The notes below the pieces were generated by a model. That model was not told where the DNA came from and did no database searches. It saw nothing but the letters and a program-made list of their open reading frames with translations. A DNA stretch of 64,000 nt from Pseudomonas arsenicoxydans (GTDB lineage: Bacteria; Pseudomonadota; Gammaproteobacteria; Pseudomonadales; Pseudomonadaceae): positions 1 to 64,000 of the forward strand of contig NZ_RCZE01000001.1 in NCBI RefSeq assembly GCF_006438915.1, read 5' to 3'. The translations under genes were made by a program, and so were the position numbers. Positions 1 to 10,344 of this stretch are shown here, piece by piece (position 1 is the first letter of the stretch; the number at the start of each line of letters is the position of its first letter).

Positions 1-132
1 AAGCGAACGAGCACCAGATTGCGGTGTGTGAAGACGATACATTGTCGAAAGTTCGAATCAAACACACAAATCTATTACATACCCATTCGCTGGAGCGTGA
101 TCTCGCAAGAGAAAACGACCTGGCTACCGAAT
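1..132 (+). other. 23S-5S intergenic spacer of an rRNA operon
   Basis: Non-coding sequence directly upstream of the 5S gene. It has the look of the spacer between 23S and 5S in Pseudomonas; the 3' end of 23S must lie left of the window. A short reading frame across it and the 5S gene is not a gene. Confidence 0.8.
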
Positions 133-252
133 TTCTTGACGACCATAGAGCATTGGAACCACCTGATCCCATCCCGAACTCAGCAGTGAAACGATGCATC
201 GCCGATGGTAGTGTGGGGTTTCCCCATGTGAGAGTAGGTCATCGTCAAGATT
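133..252 (+). rRNA. rrf: 5S ribosomal RNA
   Basis: The 120-nt sequence matches the Pseudomonas 5S pattern from memory: CTTGACGACCATAGAGC near the 5' end, GGAACCACCTGATCCC, GTAGTGTGGGGTTTCCCC and the closing strand ATCGTCAAG, which pairs with the start. Ends were placed by analogy with known Pseudomonas 5S genes and could be off by a few bases. It is the last gene of an rRNA operon running rightward and is followed by a strong terminator. Confidence 0.96.
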
Positions 253-260
253 AAATTCCG

Positions 261-296
261 AAACCCCTATCTGCGTATGCAGGTAGGGGTTTTGTT
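261..296 (+). terminator. Rho-independent terminator of the rRNA operon
   Basis: A 14-bp stem (AAACCCCTATCTGC / GCAGGTAGGGGTTT, one G-T wobble) with a 4-nt loop is followed by a T-rich tail. It lies 8 bp after the 5S gene. Confidence 0.92.
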
Positions 297-406
297 TTGT
301 CCGCAGGAAAGTTCGTACAGCATTACCGGACAGCTCCCGGCTGTCACAGTCTGCCGACAATGCTAAGGTTCGGCCCTAGCGTTTGTATTTTCCCAAGGAA
401 GCCTTT

Positions 407-3400
407 ATGCCGGACGCCACGTCCCTCAACGCTGCTTTTATGGTGGTTCAAAGCAACAGTCTGAATGAACTGCGCAGCCTCGTGATCAGCGTAATGCGGC
501 GTTACCCGCTGGCTCCCCTGGAAAATGAAATCGCCTTGGTGCAGAGCAATGGCATCGCGCAGTGGCTCAAGTTGGCACTGGCTGAAGATCCGGAAGAGGA
601 TGACATGGGCGGCTGCGGTATCGCCGCCGCCATCGACGTGCAGTTACCCGGTAGCTTCATGTGGCAGCTTTATCGCATGGTCCTTGGACGGGATGAAATC
701 CCGGTCAAATCCTTGCTCGATAAAGCGCCCCTGACCTGGCGTCTGATGCGCCTCCTCCCGCAACTGATCAACCAGCCGCACTTCGAGCCACTGCAGCGCT
801 TCCTGACCCATGACACCGATTTGCGTAAGCGCTACCAGTTGGCCGAGCGACTCGCAGACTTGTTCGACCAATACCAGGTGTACCGCGCCGACTGGCTCGA
901 AGACTGGGCAGAAGGTCGTCACCAATTGCGCAACGGCAGAGGCGAAGCCAAGCCACTGGCCCCGGCCAACTGCTGGCAGGCCGAGTTATGGCGAGCGCTG
1001 TTGCTGGATGTGGGTGAGGAAGGCATGGCGCAAAGCCGTGCCGGTGTTCATCAACGGTTTATCGAACGCATCAACAGCCTCGACGTCGCTCCCATCGGTT
1101 TACCCTCCCGGGTGATCGTTTTCGGGATTTCTTCTCTCCCAGCTCAAGCCCTTGAGGCACTCGCCGGACTGGCCCGTTTCAGTCAGGTTCTGCTGTGTGT
1201 GCACAATCCATGTCGCTACCATTGGGCTGACATCGTCGCCGATAAAGACCTATTACGGCATCAATACAAGCGCCAAGCCCGCAAGAGCGGCATGCCCGTT
1301 GTGCTCGACCCGCAAACGCTCCACCAGCATGCTCACCCGCTGCTGGCTGCCTGGGGCAAACAGGGGCGGGACTACATCAATCTTCTCGACAGCTATGACG
1401 ATCCCAACAGCTACAGCTCGGCATTTCGTGACGGACGTATCGACCTGTTCAGTGACAATCAGCCGAAGAACATGCTCAATCAATTGCAGGACGACATTCT
1501 CGAATTACGCCCACTGAGCGAAACACGGGAATGCTGGCCAGCCGTCGATCTTGAGCAAGACGAGTCGATCCGTTTTCACATCGCCCACAGTGCCCAGCGT
1601 GAAGTCGAGATCCTTCATGATCAGTTGCTCGCACGCTTCAGCGCTGATCCCGATCTAAGGCCTCGGGACATCATTGTGATGGTCCCGGACATCGACAGTT
1701 ACGCACCGCATATTCGCGCCGTATTCGGTCAGCTTGAACGCCAGGACCCTCGTTTCATTCCTTTCACGCTTGCGGATCAGGGCCAGCGTGGTCGCGATCC
1801 CCTGCTGATTGCGGTCGAACACCTGCTCAAACTTCCCGACAGTCGTTTCCCCGTCAGCGAGATCCTCGACCTACTGGACGTTCCGGCGTTACGTGCCCGC
1901 TTCGGCGTCGAGGAGCGTGATCTGCCAACGCTGCACCGGTGGATCGAGGGGGCGGGCATCCGTTGGGGAATGAATGCCGAGCAGCGTGCGGGTCTGGGAT
2001 TGCCTGAAGCGCTGGAGCAAAACAGCTGGCGATTCGGCCTGCGCCGGATGCTGCTGGGTTATGCAGTGGGCAGCGCCATTGCGTGCGAAGGCATCGAGCC
2101 TTACGACGAAATTGGCGGTCTGGATGCCGCGCTCATCGGACCTTTGGTAGCCCTGTTGGATGCATTGGAGATCGCGCACCAGGAACTGACTCAACCTGCA
2201 CCGCCCAAGCAATGGGGCGTGCGCTTGCAAGCGTTGGTGCAGCTGTTCTTCCTGGCCAGCAATGAACACGACGACTACTTGCTGGCCCAACTCGAAGAGT
2301 TGCGCGAAACCTGGCTCGACACCTGCGAGTCCGTAGGTTTGCACGACGATTTGCCGCTGACCGTAGTTCGGGAAGCGTGGCTGGCCGGACTGGATCAGGG
2401 TCGCCTGTCCCAGCGCTTTCTGGCCGGTGCCGTCAACTTCTGCACCTTGATGCCCATGCGGGCGATCCCGTTCAAACGGGTCTGTTTGCTAGGCATGAAC
2501 GATGGCGACTACCCTCGTGCGCAACCGCCACTGGATTTCGATCTCATGGGCAGTGACTACCGCCCTGGCGATCGCTCCCGACGTGAAGATGACCGTTATC
2601 TCCTGTTGGAAGCGCTGTTGTCGGCACGTGATCAGCTCTACATCAGCTGGGTGGGCCGAAGCATCCGGGATAACAGCGAACGCCCGGCCTCCGTGTTGAT
2701 TGGCCAATTGCGTGACCATCTCGCCAGCGGCTGGCAACTGCAGGATGAGGACAAGGACCTGCTGGAGGCCATGACTCAGGAACACCCATTGCAGCCTTTC
2801 AGTGCTCGTTACTTCCATGAGGGTGACGCGCTGTTCAGCTACGCCAATGAATGGCAGGTACTTCATCAAATCAGCAATCAGGTGGCTGAAGGCGAAGTAC
2901 TTGAAGCTTACGTACAAGAGGAGCCGCTGAGCCTCGGTCAACTGCAGGATTTCCTGCGCAATCCCGTACGACACTTTTTCAGCCAGCGTCTCAAGGTGTT
3001 CTTCGAAGCGGCTGAAGTACCCTTGGCCGATGAAGAACCCTTTGTCCTCGATGCGCTGCAACGCTATAGCCTCAGCGACAGTTTGCTTGCAGCAGCGCTG
3101 AGACAGATCGATCACGCCGATCAGGCACTGGAAGACCAGGCCCAACGTCTGCAAAACAGTGGGCTGCTGCCCATGGCCGGATTCGGCGAATGCCTTCAGC
3201 GTGAGTTGATCGAGCCGCTGCCAGATCTGCTGCAGCGTTATCAACAGCTCCTGGCGTTATGGCCGACACCGCTGACCAGCGCTCTGCCTGTAAATCTTGA
3301 GCTGGAAGGACTGCGCCTCGAAGGTTGGCTCAGTGGTCTACACCAGCGTGCAGACGGCGGCTTGCTGTCGGTCACCACCATTCCCAACAGCATCGGCTCA

Positions 3401-3859
3401 ATCAAAAACCGCAAATGGCACCGGTTGACGCGGCCCTGGGTCAACCATCTGGTTGCCTGCGCCAGCGGCATCCCGATGACCACCGCGCTGGTGGCCAGCG
3501 ACGATAGCCTGCTGCTGGAGCCGCTGGAGAAGGGCGCCGCACTAAAAACGCTGGGCCAACTTCTGGAAGCCTGGCAGGCGGGCATGCGTCAACCCCTGCC
3601 GGTTGCAGTAAAAACTGCCTTCGCCTGGCTGGGCCAGACCGATCTGCTGAAAGCCGAAGCCGCTGCCCGCAAAGCCTATGAAGGCGATGGCCAGACCACT
3701 GACGGAGAGCGGCGCGAAAGCCCTGCACTCACTCGACAGTTTGCTGACTTCGACGCGCTGGTTACCGACGAAACGTTCCCTGACTGGTGCAACGCCTTGT
3801 ACAAGCCAATGCTTGAAGCCCCGTGGCGTTCACTGACCAGCGAGGGGGCTCGTTCATGA
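407..3859 (+). CDS. recC: Exodeoxyribonuclease V subunit gamma RecC
   Basis: RecC is the Chi-scanning subunit of the RecBCD helicase-nuclease, which resects double-strand breaks for RecA. The 1150-residue protein has the RecC opening (VVQSNSLNELRSLVISVMR, then VQSNGIAQWLK) and the family motif GMNDGDYPR in the second half. The ATG at 407 follows AAGGAAG (395-401); an in-frame TTG at 383 lies upstream of that site and is less likely. The gene is first in recC-recB-recD, the usual Pseudomonas order, and its stop overlaps the recB start. No damage was seen. The placement straight after an rRNA operon is this window's context rather than a functional clue. Confidence 0.95.
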   Translation: MPDATSLNAAFMVVQSNSLNELRSLVISVMRRYPLAPLENEIALVQSNGIAQWLKLALAEDPEEDDMGGCGIAAAIDVQLPGSFMWQLYRMVLGRDEIPVKSLLDKAPLTWRLMRLLPQLINQPHFEPLQRFLTHDTDLRKRYQLAERLADLFDQYQVYRADWLEDWAEGRHQLRNGRGEAKPLAPANCWQAELWRALLLDVGEEGMAQSRAGVHQRFIERINSLDVAPIGLPSRVIVFGISSLPAQALEALAGLARFSQVLLCVHNPCRYHWADIVADKDLLRHQYKRQARKSGMPVVLDPQTLHQHAHPLLAAWGKQGRDYINLLDSYDDPNSYSSAFRDGRIDLFSDNQPKNMLNQLQDDILELRPLSETRECWPAVDLEQDESIRFHIAHSAQREVEILHDQLLARFSADPDLRPRDIIVMVPDIDSYAPHIRAVFGQLERQDPRFIPFTLADQGQRGRDPLLIAVEHLLKLPDSRFPVSEILDLLDVPALRARFGVEERDLPTLHRWIEGAGIRWGMNAEQRAGLGLPEALEQNSWRFGLRRMLLGYAVGSAIACEGIEPYDEIGGLDAALIGPLVALLDALEIAHQELTQPAPPKQWGVRLQALVQLFFLASNEHDDYLLAQLEELRETWLDTCESVGLHDDLPLTVVREAWLAGLDQGRLSQRFLAGAVNFCTLMPMRAIPFKRVCLLGMNDGDYPRAQPPLDFDLMGSDYRPGDRSRREDDRYLLLEALLSARDQLYISWVGRSIRDNSERPASVLIGQLRDHLASGWQLQDEDKDLLEAMTQEHPLQPFSARYFHEGDALFSYANEWQVLHQISNQVAEGEVLEAYVQEEPLSLGQLQDFLRNPVRHFFSQRLKVFFEAAEVPLADEEPFVLDALQRYSLSDSLLAAALRQIDHADQALEDQAQRLQNSGLLPMAGFGECLQRELIEPLPDLLQRYQQLLALWPTPLTSALPVNLELEGLRLEGWLSGLHQRADGGLLSVTTIPNSIGSIKNRKWHRLTRPWVNHLVACASGIPMTTALVASDDSLLLEPLEKGAALKTLGQLLEAWQAGMRQPLPVAVKTAFAWLGQTDLLKAEAAARKAYEGDGQTTDGERRESPALTRQFADFDALVTDETFPDWCNALYKPMLEAPWRSLTSEGARS

Positions 3860-6800
3860 CCACCAAAACACCTCTGGCACTGGCCTTCCCACTGCGCGGC
3901 AGCCAACTGATCGAAGCCAGCGCCGGGACCGGCAAGACCTTCACCATCTCAGCGCTTTATCTGCGACTCGTCCTGGGTCACGGCAGTGACGAGAGTGGTT
4001 TCGGGCGTGAACTGTTGCCGCCGCAAATCCTCGTCGTGACCTTCACCGATGCTGCCACCAAAGAGCTGCGTGAACGTATCCGTACACGTCTGGCGGAGGC
4101 TGCGCGGTTCTTCCGTGATGAGACCCCGGCACCGGATGGCCTCATTGCCGAACTGCGTGATCAGTACCTGCCCGAACAGTGGTCCGGGTGCGCAAACCGG
4201 CTGGACATCGCCGCGCAATGGATGGATGAGGCGGCCGTCTCGACCATCCACAGTTGGTGTCAGCGCATGCTGCGCGAACATGCGTTCGACAGCGGCAGCC
4301 TGTTTACCCAGACTCTGGAAACCGATCACAGCGATTTGCTGGGCGAAGTCCTGCGTGATTACTGGCGGTTGTTTTGTTACCCGATGCAAGGCGATGCACT
4401 GAACTGGGTCCGCAGCAATTGGGGCGGACCGGCAGCGTTGTTGCCGCGCGTGCGTGGTTTGTTTGCCAGCGAGCGCGACAGTGTTGAAGGAAAAGAGCCG
4501 GCCGAACTGATCAACGAATGTTTGCAGGAACGACGTAGCGCGTTGCTCGAACTCAAGATGCCTTGGCGCCAATGGGCGGACGAGCTGCTGGTGATCTGTC
4601 ACCAGGGGGTTGCGAGCAAAAGCGTCGACGGTCGAAAGATGCAGGCACGCTACTTCGAGCCCTGGTTCGAAAAAATCAAAACCTGGGCCGAAGATGAAGC
4701 GCTTGAACAACTGGACATCGGCACCGGTTTCACACGTCTGACGCCGGATGGCATGGCCGAAGCCTGGAAGGGCGAAGTACCCCGTCACCCTGGATTGGAT
4801 GCGATGCCCGGTCTCAAGGCCAGCCTCGACGGACTGCCAACCCCCGACGCCGCGGTGCTGCAACACGCCGCCCAGTGGGTGGGAACGCGGTTCGAAGAAG
4901 AAAAGCGTCGCCGCGCCGAGATGGGCTTCGATGACATGCTGCTGCGCCTGGATGCCGCTTTGCAGTCCGAGGGCGGCGAGCGACTGGCGACCTTGATTCG
5001 GGAGCAGTTCCCGGTCGCGTTGATCGACGAATTCCAGGACACCGATCCGGTGCAATACCGGATCTTCGAGAGCATCTATCGCATCGAAGACAACAATCCC
5101 GAGTGCGGCCTGTTCCTGATCGGTGACCCAAAGCAGGCGATCTACGCATTCCGTGGGGCCGACATTTACACCTATCTGCGCGCCCGTCAGGCCACGACCG
5201 GTCGACTGCATACACTGGGCACCAACTTCCGCTCCAGCCATGGCATGGTCAATGCGGTTAACCATGTATTTGAGCGCGCCGAGTCTCGTGACCTGGGGCG
5301 CGGCGCGTTTCTGTTTCGGGAAAAGAATGGCGTCAACCCGGTGCCGTTTCTGCCCGTGGAATCCCAAGGACGTAAAGAGGTTCTGCACGTAGAGGGCCAA
5401 GTGGTCCCGTCCCTGAACATCTGGCATTTGTCTGCAGAACAACCCCTGTCGGGCGCGGTGTACCGGCAGCAATTGGCCGCTGCCTGCGCCAGTGAAATCA
5501 CAGCATTGCTCAATGGTGGGCAACAAGGGCGGGCGGGTTTCATCGCGGACGGAAAGGATTTCAGAGGCCTGCTGCCAGCCGATATCGCGATCCTTGTCCG
5601 CGATGGTAAAGAAGCTCAAGCGGTGCGCGGCGAACTGTCGGCGCGTGGTGTGCGCAGCGTCTATCTGTCGGACAAGGACTCGGTGTTCGCTGCACAAGAA
5701 GCTCACGACGTGCTGACCTGGCTCAAGGCCTGTGCCGAGCCCGACGTCGAGCGACCACTGCGAGCGGCGTTGGCCTGCATCACGCTGAATCTGTCGCTGG
5801 CTGAACTGGAGCGATTGAATCAGGACGAACTCGCCTGGGAAGCACGCGTCATGCAATTTCGTGGGTATCGCGAGCTCTGGCGCAAACAGGGCGTGCTGCC
5901 GATGCTGCGACGTTTGCTGCATGACTTCCAGCTCCCACAAACATTGATCGCTCGCAGCGATGGCGAACGAGTACTGACTAACCTGCTGCACCTGTCCGAA
6001 TTGCTGCAGCAGGCCGCAGCCGAACTCGATGGCGAGCAGGCGCTGATCCGTCACTTGTCCGAGCATCTGGCGTTGTCCGGCCAGGCCGGTGAAGAACAGA
6101 TCCTGCGCCTGGAAAGCGACGAACAACTGGTCAAGGTCGTGACCATTCACAAGTCCAAGGGCCTTGAATATCCATTGGTGTTCCTGCCCTTCATCTGTTC
6201 GGCGAAACCGGTGGACGGCAGTCGTCTGCCGCTGCATTACCACGACGAAAACGGCAAGGCTCAGGTGAGCTTGAAGCCGACTGCCGAGTTGATTGCCCTC
6301 GCCGACGATGAACGTCTGGCCGAGGATCTGCGCTTGCTGTATGTGGCCCTGACTCGCGCGCAACATGCGTGCTGGCTCGGCGTGACCGATCTCAAGCGCG
6401 GCAATAACAACAGTTCGGTGCTGCACTTGTCGGCACTGGGTTACCTGCTGGGCGGTGGATCGCCCTTGGCCGAGTCGGCAGGCCTGAAGCGCTGGCTGGA
6501 AGACTTGCAGCAGGACTGTCCGGCGCTGACTTACGCGGAAATGCCTCCAGCCACCGCCCAGCTTTACCATCCGCCGCAAAACCAGGCGAGTTTGCTTGCG
6601 CTGCGCATCCCGAAACGCAAGGCCAGTGAAAACTGGTGGATTGCCTCGTACAGCGCCTTGCGCATTGGCGACAGTATGAGTGCGGGCAGTGACGAAGCCC
6701 CGGAGAGTCCACAAGCGCAAAAACTCTTCGACGACGAACGCCTCGATCCGCAGGCACCCCGAGAAGTGGCGGCCGGTGGCGGTGATATCCATCGATTCCC

Positions 6801-7545
6801 CCGAGGCCCCAACCCCGGCACCTTTCTTCATGGTTTGCTGGAATGGGCTGGCAACGAAGGTTTTACCGCGGATCCACAAGCGGTCGAAAACGCGATTGCC
6901 CGGCGCTGCAACCGTCGTGGGTGGGAAGGCTGGATCACCACGCTGAGCGATTGGCTGCAACATTTGCTCAAGTCCCCGCTGCACATCGGCGGTGGGCAGG
7001 CCCCGGTGATTTTCGAGCAACTGACCCAGTACCGGGTCGAGATGGAGTTCTGGTTCGCCAGCCATAAAGTCGATGTGCTCAAACTGGATGAACTGGTGCG
7101 CCAGTACACCCACAACGGCGTTGCCCGAGTGGCGGCCGAACCGGTCTTGCTCAACGGCATGTTCAAGGGTTTTATCGACCTCACCTTCGAGCATGAGGGG
7201 CGTTATTACGTCGCCGATTACAAATCCAACTGGCTGGGCGTTGATGACGCGGCCTACACCGAACAGGCCATGGAACAGTCGATTCTCGATAACCGCTATG
7301 ACCTGCAATACGTGTTGTACCTGTTGGCCTTGCACCGACAGCTCAAGGCGCGGCTGGTCGATTACGATTACGACCGGCATGTCGGTGGTGCGCTGTACCT
7401 GTTTCTGCGCGGTACGCGTGCTGCCAGCCAAGGCGTGTACTTCGCCCGTCCACCCAAGGAACTGATCGAGCGACTGGACCGAATGTTCCAGGGCAAGCCA
7501 GAACCCAAGGCCGAACCCGCATGGGAACAGGGAGTATTGTTATGA
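3856..7545 (+). CDS. recB: Exodeoxyribonuclease V subunit beta RecB
   Basis: RecB is the 3'-5' helicase and sole nuclease of RecBCD. The 1229-residue protein starts with a UvrD-type Walker A (EASAGTGKT, residues 20-28), carries the DEFQDTDPVQY Walker B/motif II, the GDPKQAIYAFRGAD motif III, and the later VTIHKSKGLEYP and LLYVALTRAQ helicase motifs. The C-terminal RecB nuclease motif DYKSNWLG (Asp1121, Lys1123) is intact, so nuclease activity is expected. The ATG overlaps the recC stop as ATGA (3856-3859), which fits translational coupling; an in-frame ATG at 3823 inside recC is ignored. Confidence 0.97.
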   Translation: MTTKTPLALAFPLRGSQLIEASAGTGKTFTISALYLRLVLGHGSDESGFGRELLPPQILVVTFTDAATKELRERIRTRLAEAARFFRDETPAPDGLIAELRDQYLPEQWSGCANRLDIAAQWMDEAAVSTIHSWCQRMLREHAFDSGSLFTQTLETDHSDLLGEVLRDYWRLFCYPMQGDALNWVRSNWGGPAALLPRVRGLFASERDSVEGKEPAELINECLQERRSALLELKMPWRQWADELLVICHQGVASKSVDGRKMQARYFEPWFEKIKTWAEDEALEQLDIGTGFTRLTPDGMAEAWKGEVPRHPGLDAMPGLKASLDGLPTPDAAVLQHAAQWVGTRFEEEKRRRAEMGFDDMLLRLDAALQSEGGERLATLIREQFPVALIDEFQDTDPVQYRIFESIYRIEDNNPECGLFLIGDPKQAIYAFRGADIYTYLRARQATTGRLHTLGTNFRSSHGMVNAVNHVFERAESRDLGRGAFLFREKNGVNPVPFLPVESQGRKEVLHVEGQVVPSLNIWHLSAEQPLSGAVYRQQLAAACASEITALLNGGQQGRAGFIADGKDFRGLLPADIAILVRDGKEAQAVRGELSARGVRSVYLSDKDSVFAAQEAHDVLTWLKACAEPDVERPLRAALACITLNLSLAELERLNQDELAWEARVMQFRGYRELWRKQGVLPMLRRLLHDFQLPQTLIARSDGERVLTNLLHLSELLQQAAAELDGEQALIRHLSEHLALSGQAGEEQILRLESDEQLVKVVTIHKSKGLEYPLVFLPFICSAKPVDGSRLPLHYHDENGKAQVSLKPTAELIALADDERLAEDLRLLYVALTRAQHACWLGVTDLKRGNNNSSVLHLSALGYLLGGGSPLAESAGLKRWLEDLQQDCPALTYAEMPPATAQLYHPPQNQASLLALRIPKRKASENWWIASYSALRIGDSMSAGSDEAPESPQAQKLFDDERLDPQAPREVAAGGGDIHRFPRGPNPGTFLHGLLEWAGNEGFTADPQAVENAIARRCNRRGWEGWITTLSDWLQHLLKSPLHIGGGQAPVIFEQLTQYRVEMEFWFASHKVDVLKLDELVRQYTHNGVARVAAEPVLLNGMFKGFIDLTFEHEGRYYVADYKSNWLGVDDAAYTEQAMEQSILDNRYDLQYVLYLLALHRQLKARLVDYDYDRHVGGALYLFLRGTRAASQGVYFARPPKELIERLDRMFQGKPEPKAEPAWEQGVLL

Positions 7546-9650
7546 GTCGCACCTTCGCCGATTTGCTGCCGACAGCCTTGGCGGCGGAAAGCCTGGCGGA
7601 TCTCGCGCCATTGAGTCGTGCCGATGACCTGCTGCTGTTACTGACGCGCTGGGTTGAACGGGGCTGGTTACGAGCGCTGGACAAGGCCTTCGTCGCCTTC
7701 CTCCATGAACTCGCGCCTGACGATGATCCGTTGGTGCTGCTCGCGGCCGCGTTGACCAGCCACCAACTGGGCCACGGCCATGTGTGCCTGGACCTGTTCG
7801 AGACCCTGAAAGAACCGGATTTCGCCCTGTCGCTGCCCCCTGAAGGTGATGTCCACGGTGGCGCGATGTTATTGCCGTCGCAATTGCTTGAAGCACTGGA
7901 CGGTGCCCATTGGTGCAAGGTGCTGGCCTCGAGCCGTCTGGTGGCGCTGGCCGCAGACGGGCGTGAAACGGCGCAATCGCGGCCCCTGGTTTTATCCGGC
8001 AAGCGTCTGTACCTGCGCCGCTACTGGGCTTACGAACGACGCATCGACGATGCCCTGCGCCTGCGCTTGGCAGAACACGAATCGACACCGGATGATTTAT
8101 CCCAACGCCTGACCGGTTTGTTTGGTTCCGCCAAATCCGGTGAAGTGATCGACTGGCAGAAACTCGCCTGTGCCCTGGCGACCCGCAGTGCCTTCAGCAT
8201 CGTCACCGGTGGCCCGGGCACCGGCAAAACCACCACCGTCGTGCGCTTGCTGGCATTGCTTCAGGCGCCTGCCGTGGAAGCCGGCAAACCACTGCGTATC
8301 CGACTGGCCGCACCCACCGGCAAAGCGGCGGCCCGACTCACGGAGTCGATCAGCCAACAAGTCCGGACCCTGCAAGTCGCCAAATCAGTGCGCGGGCAGA
8401 TCCCGTCGGACGTCACCACCGTTCACCGCTTGCTGGGCAGTCGACCTGGCACGCGACATTTCCGCCATCACGCCGGTAATCGCTTGCCGCTGGATGTGTT
8501 AGTGGTCGACGAAGCGTCGATGATCGACCTGGAAATGATGGCCAATCTGCTGGATGCAATGCCGGCCCACGCGCGATTGGTGTTGTTGGGGGACAAGGAT
8601 CAACTGGCCTCGGTGGAGGCCGGCGCTGTATTGGGCGATCTGTGCCGGGATGCCGAGGCGGGTTGGTACAGCCCGCAGACTCGCCAGTGGCTGGAATCGG
8701 TCAGTGGTGAAAACCTCGAGGCCAGTGGTTTGCAGGCCGACACCCAGGGCACTCATCCACTGGCCCAACAAGTGGTGATGCTGCGCCACTCGCGTCGGTT
8801 CGGCGAGGGCAGCGGCATTGGTCAACTGGCGCGCTGGGTCAATCAGCAACAACCCGAACACGCCCGCAAACTGTTGGCCGCTCGAAGTCACGACGATGTG
8901 TTTTCCCTGCCGCTCAAGGGAGAGCAGGACCGAGCCCTGGAGCGTTTGTTGCTCGAAGGGCATGGCGAAGGACCGCAAGGTTATCGCCACTATTTGAGTC
9001 TTCTGCGCCGTCAGCGGCCAGCGCTCGACAGCCCGCTCGACGATCCACGCTGGACCGAGTGGGCGCGTCAGGTGTTGCAAGCCTTCGACGCTTTCCAATT
9101 GTTGTGCGCCGTGCGCAAAGGACCCTGGGGTGTTGACGGCTTGAACCAGCGGGTAACCGCCGCGTTGCTCAAGGCTCGATTGATCGACAGCGATCAGCAG
9201 TGGTACGAAGGTCGACCAGTGTTGATGACCCGTAACGACTATGGTCTGGGGTTGATGAACGGTGACATCGGCATTGCCCTCAAGCTGCCGGAGCGTGATG
9301 GACCCGACGCAGGCAAGCAGGTGCTGCGCGTGGCGTTTCCGCGAAATGATGGCCAGGGCGGCGTGCGGTTTGTGTTGCCGAGCCGGCTCAATGATGTCGA
9401 GACCGTCTACGCCATGACCGTACACAAATCCCAGGGTTCGGAATTCGCCCATACGGCACTGATTCTGCCAGACGCCCTGAACCCTGTGCTCACCAAGGAA
9501 CTGATCTACACCGGGATCACCCGGGCCAAGCATTGGTTCACCTTGATCGAGCCTCGCGCCGGTGTATTTGAAGAGGCTGTTCGGCGCAAGGTCAAGCGTT
9601 TGAGCGGGTTGATGCTGGAGCTGGAAGAAGGGGTTACACCGAGCGATTGA
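7542..9650 (+). CDS. recD: Exodeoxyribonuclease V subunit alpha RecD
   Basis: RecD is the 5'-3' helicase of RecBCD. The 702-residue protein has an N-terminal domain, a Walker A GGPGTGKT at about residue 222, the LVVDEASMIDLEMM motif II, GDKDQLASVEAGAVL motif III, and the C-terminal motifs YAMTVHKSQGSEF and ELIYTGITRAK. Its ATG overlaps the recB stop by 4 nt and is preceded by GGGAG. No terminator with a T-run is visible before yfiR. Confidence 0.96.
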   Translation: MSRTFADLLPTALAAESLADLAPLSRADDLLLLLTRWVERGWLRALDKAFVAFLHELAPDDDPLVLLAAALTSHQLGHGHVCLDLFETLKEPDFALSLPPEGDVHGGAMLLPSQLLEALDGAHWCKVLASSRLVALAADGRETAQSRPLVLSGKRLYLRRYWAYERRIDDALRLRLAEHESTPDDLSQRLTGLFGSAKSGEVIDWQKLACALATRSAFSIVTGGPGTGKTTTVVRLLALLQAPAVEAGKPLRIRLAAPTGKAAARLTESISQQVRTLQVAKSVRGQIPSDVTTVHRLLGSRPGTRHFRHHAGNRLPLDVLVVDEASMIDLEMMANLLDAMPAHARLVLLGDKDQLASVEAGAVLGDLCRDAEAGWYSPQTRQWLESVSGENLEASGLQADTQGTHPLAQQVVMLRHSRRFGEGSGIGQLARWVNQQQPEHARKLLAARSHDDVFSLPLKGEQDRALERLLLEGHGEGPQGYRHYLSLLRRQRPALDSPLDDPRWTEWARQVLQAFDAFQLLCAVRKGPWGVDGLNQRVTAALLKARLIDSDQQWYEGRPVLMTRNDYGLGLMNGDIGIALKLPERDGPDAGKQVLRVAFPRNDGQGGVRFVLPSRLNDVETVYAMTVHKSQGSEFAHTALILPDALNPVLTKELIYTGITRAKHWFTLIEPRAGVFEEAVRRKVKRLSGLMLELEEGVTPSD

Positions 9651-9768
9651 GGCGCGAGTTTCCGGCGCCAAAAAAACGTCCAAAGCGCCGTAGTACGCGG
9701 CCTCGCGGGTGTTTCATCGCTATGCTATCGTGCGGCATTATTTCGCTACGATCGAAGAGAATCACTGC

Positions 9769-10344
9769 ATGAAGGTGGCTGCCTGGACGACAGGACGCGT
9801 CAATGGTGGCAAGCAAGTGTTGCTCGCTGGCCTGCTCTGCTGGCTGTCCGGCGCCGTTTTTGCGCAGTCGCAAACGCCGTCGAGCATGGCTGACCAGCGT
9901 GCCCAATCGGTCACTCAAGTGGTGCTCGGCATTCTCAGTTACGCCCGCTGGCCGGTTGAGCCCGCGCAACTGCGTTTGTGCGTGGTCGGCCCCACTGAAT
10001 ACACCGACGATCTGCTCAAAGGCAAGACTCAGGCCACCGGCCGGCCTGTCGCTGTGCGGCGCCTGCTGGCCGACAACCCGTCGATTGTCGGTGAATGCGA
10101 TGCGGTGTACATCGGCAAACTGACCGGTGATGAACGCAGTCGGCTATTCGCTTCGTTGATGGGCCGCCCGGTGCTGAGCATCAGTGAAAGCGACGATCAA
10201 TGCACCGTCGGCAGCCTGTTCTGCCTGCGGGTCGGCGATGAGCAGGTGTCCTTCGAGGTCAATCTCGACTCCGTCGCCCGCAGTGGCGTTCGCATTCATC
10301 CCAGTGTGTTGCAGTTGTCCCGCCGCAAGCCGGCGGCCTCATGA
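9769..10344 (+). CDS. yfiR: YfiR, periplasmic repressor of the YfiN diguanylate cyclase
   Basis: YfiR (DUF4154) is the periplasmic brake on YfiN; redox stress or YfiB relieves it. This 191-residue protein has a signal peptide ending near VFAQS, then the DUF4154 signature region (VVLGILSYARWP near residue 50). Four Cys remain in the mature part, including the pair in QCTVGSLFC, in line with the disulfide-controlled YfiR of P. aeruginosa. ATG at 9769 was chosen because it starts directly at the signal peptide. It overlaps yfiN by 4 nt, giving the conserved yfiR-yfiN-yfiB order. Confidence 0.9.
   Translation: MKVAAWTTGRVNGGKQVLLAGLLCWLSGAVFAQSQTPSSMADQRAQSVTQVVLGILSYARWPVEPAQLRLCVVGPTEYTDDLLKGKTQATGRPVAVRRLLADNPSIVGECDAVYIGKLTGDERSRLFASLMGRPVLSISESDDQCTVGSLFCLRVGDEQVSFEVNLDSVARSGVRIHPSVLQLSRRKPAAS

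Noticed and set aside
3949..7431. 1160-residue minus-strand open frame
   Set aside because: Antisense to recB, whose motifs are intact; high-GC codon bias produces such shadows.
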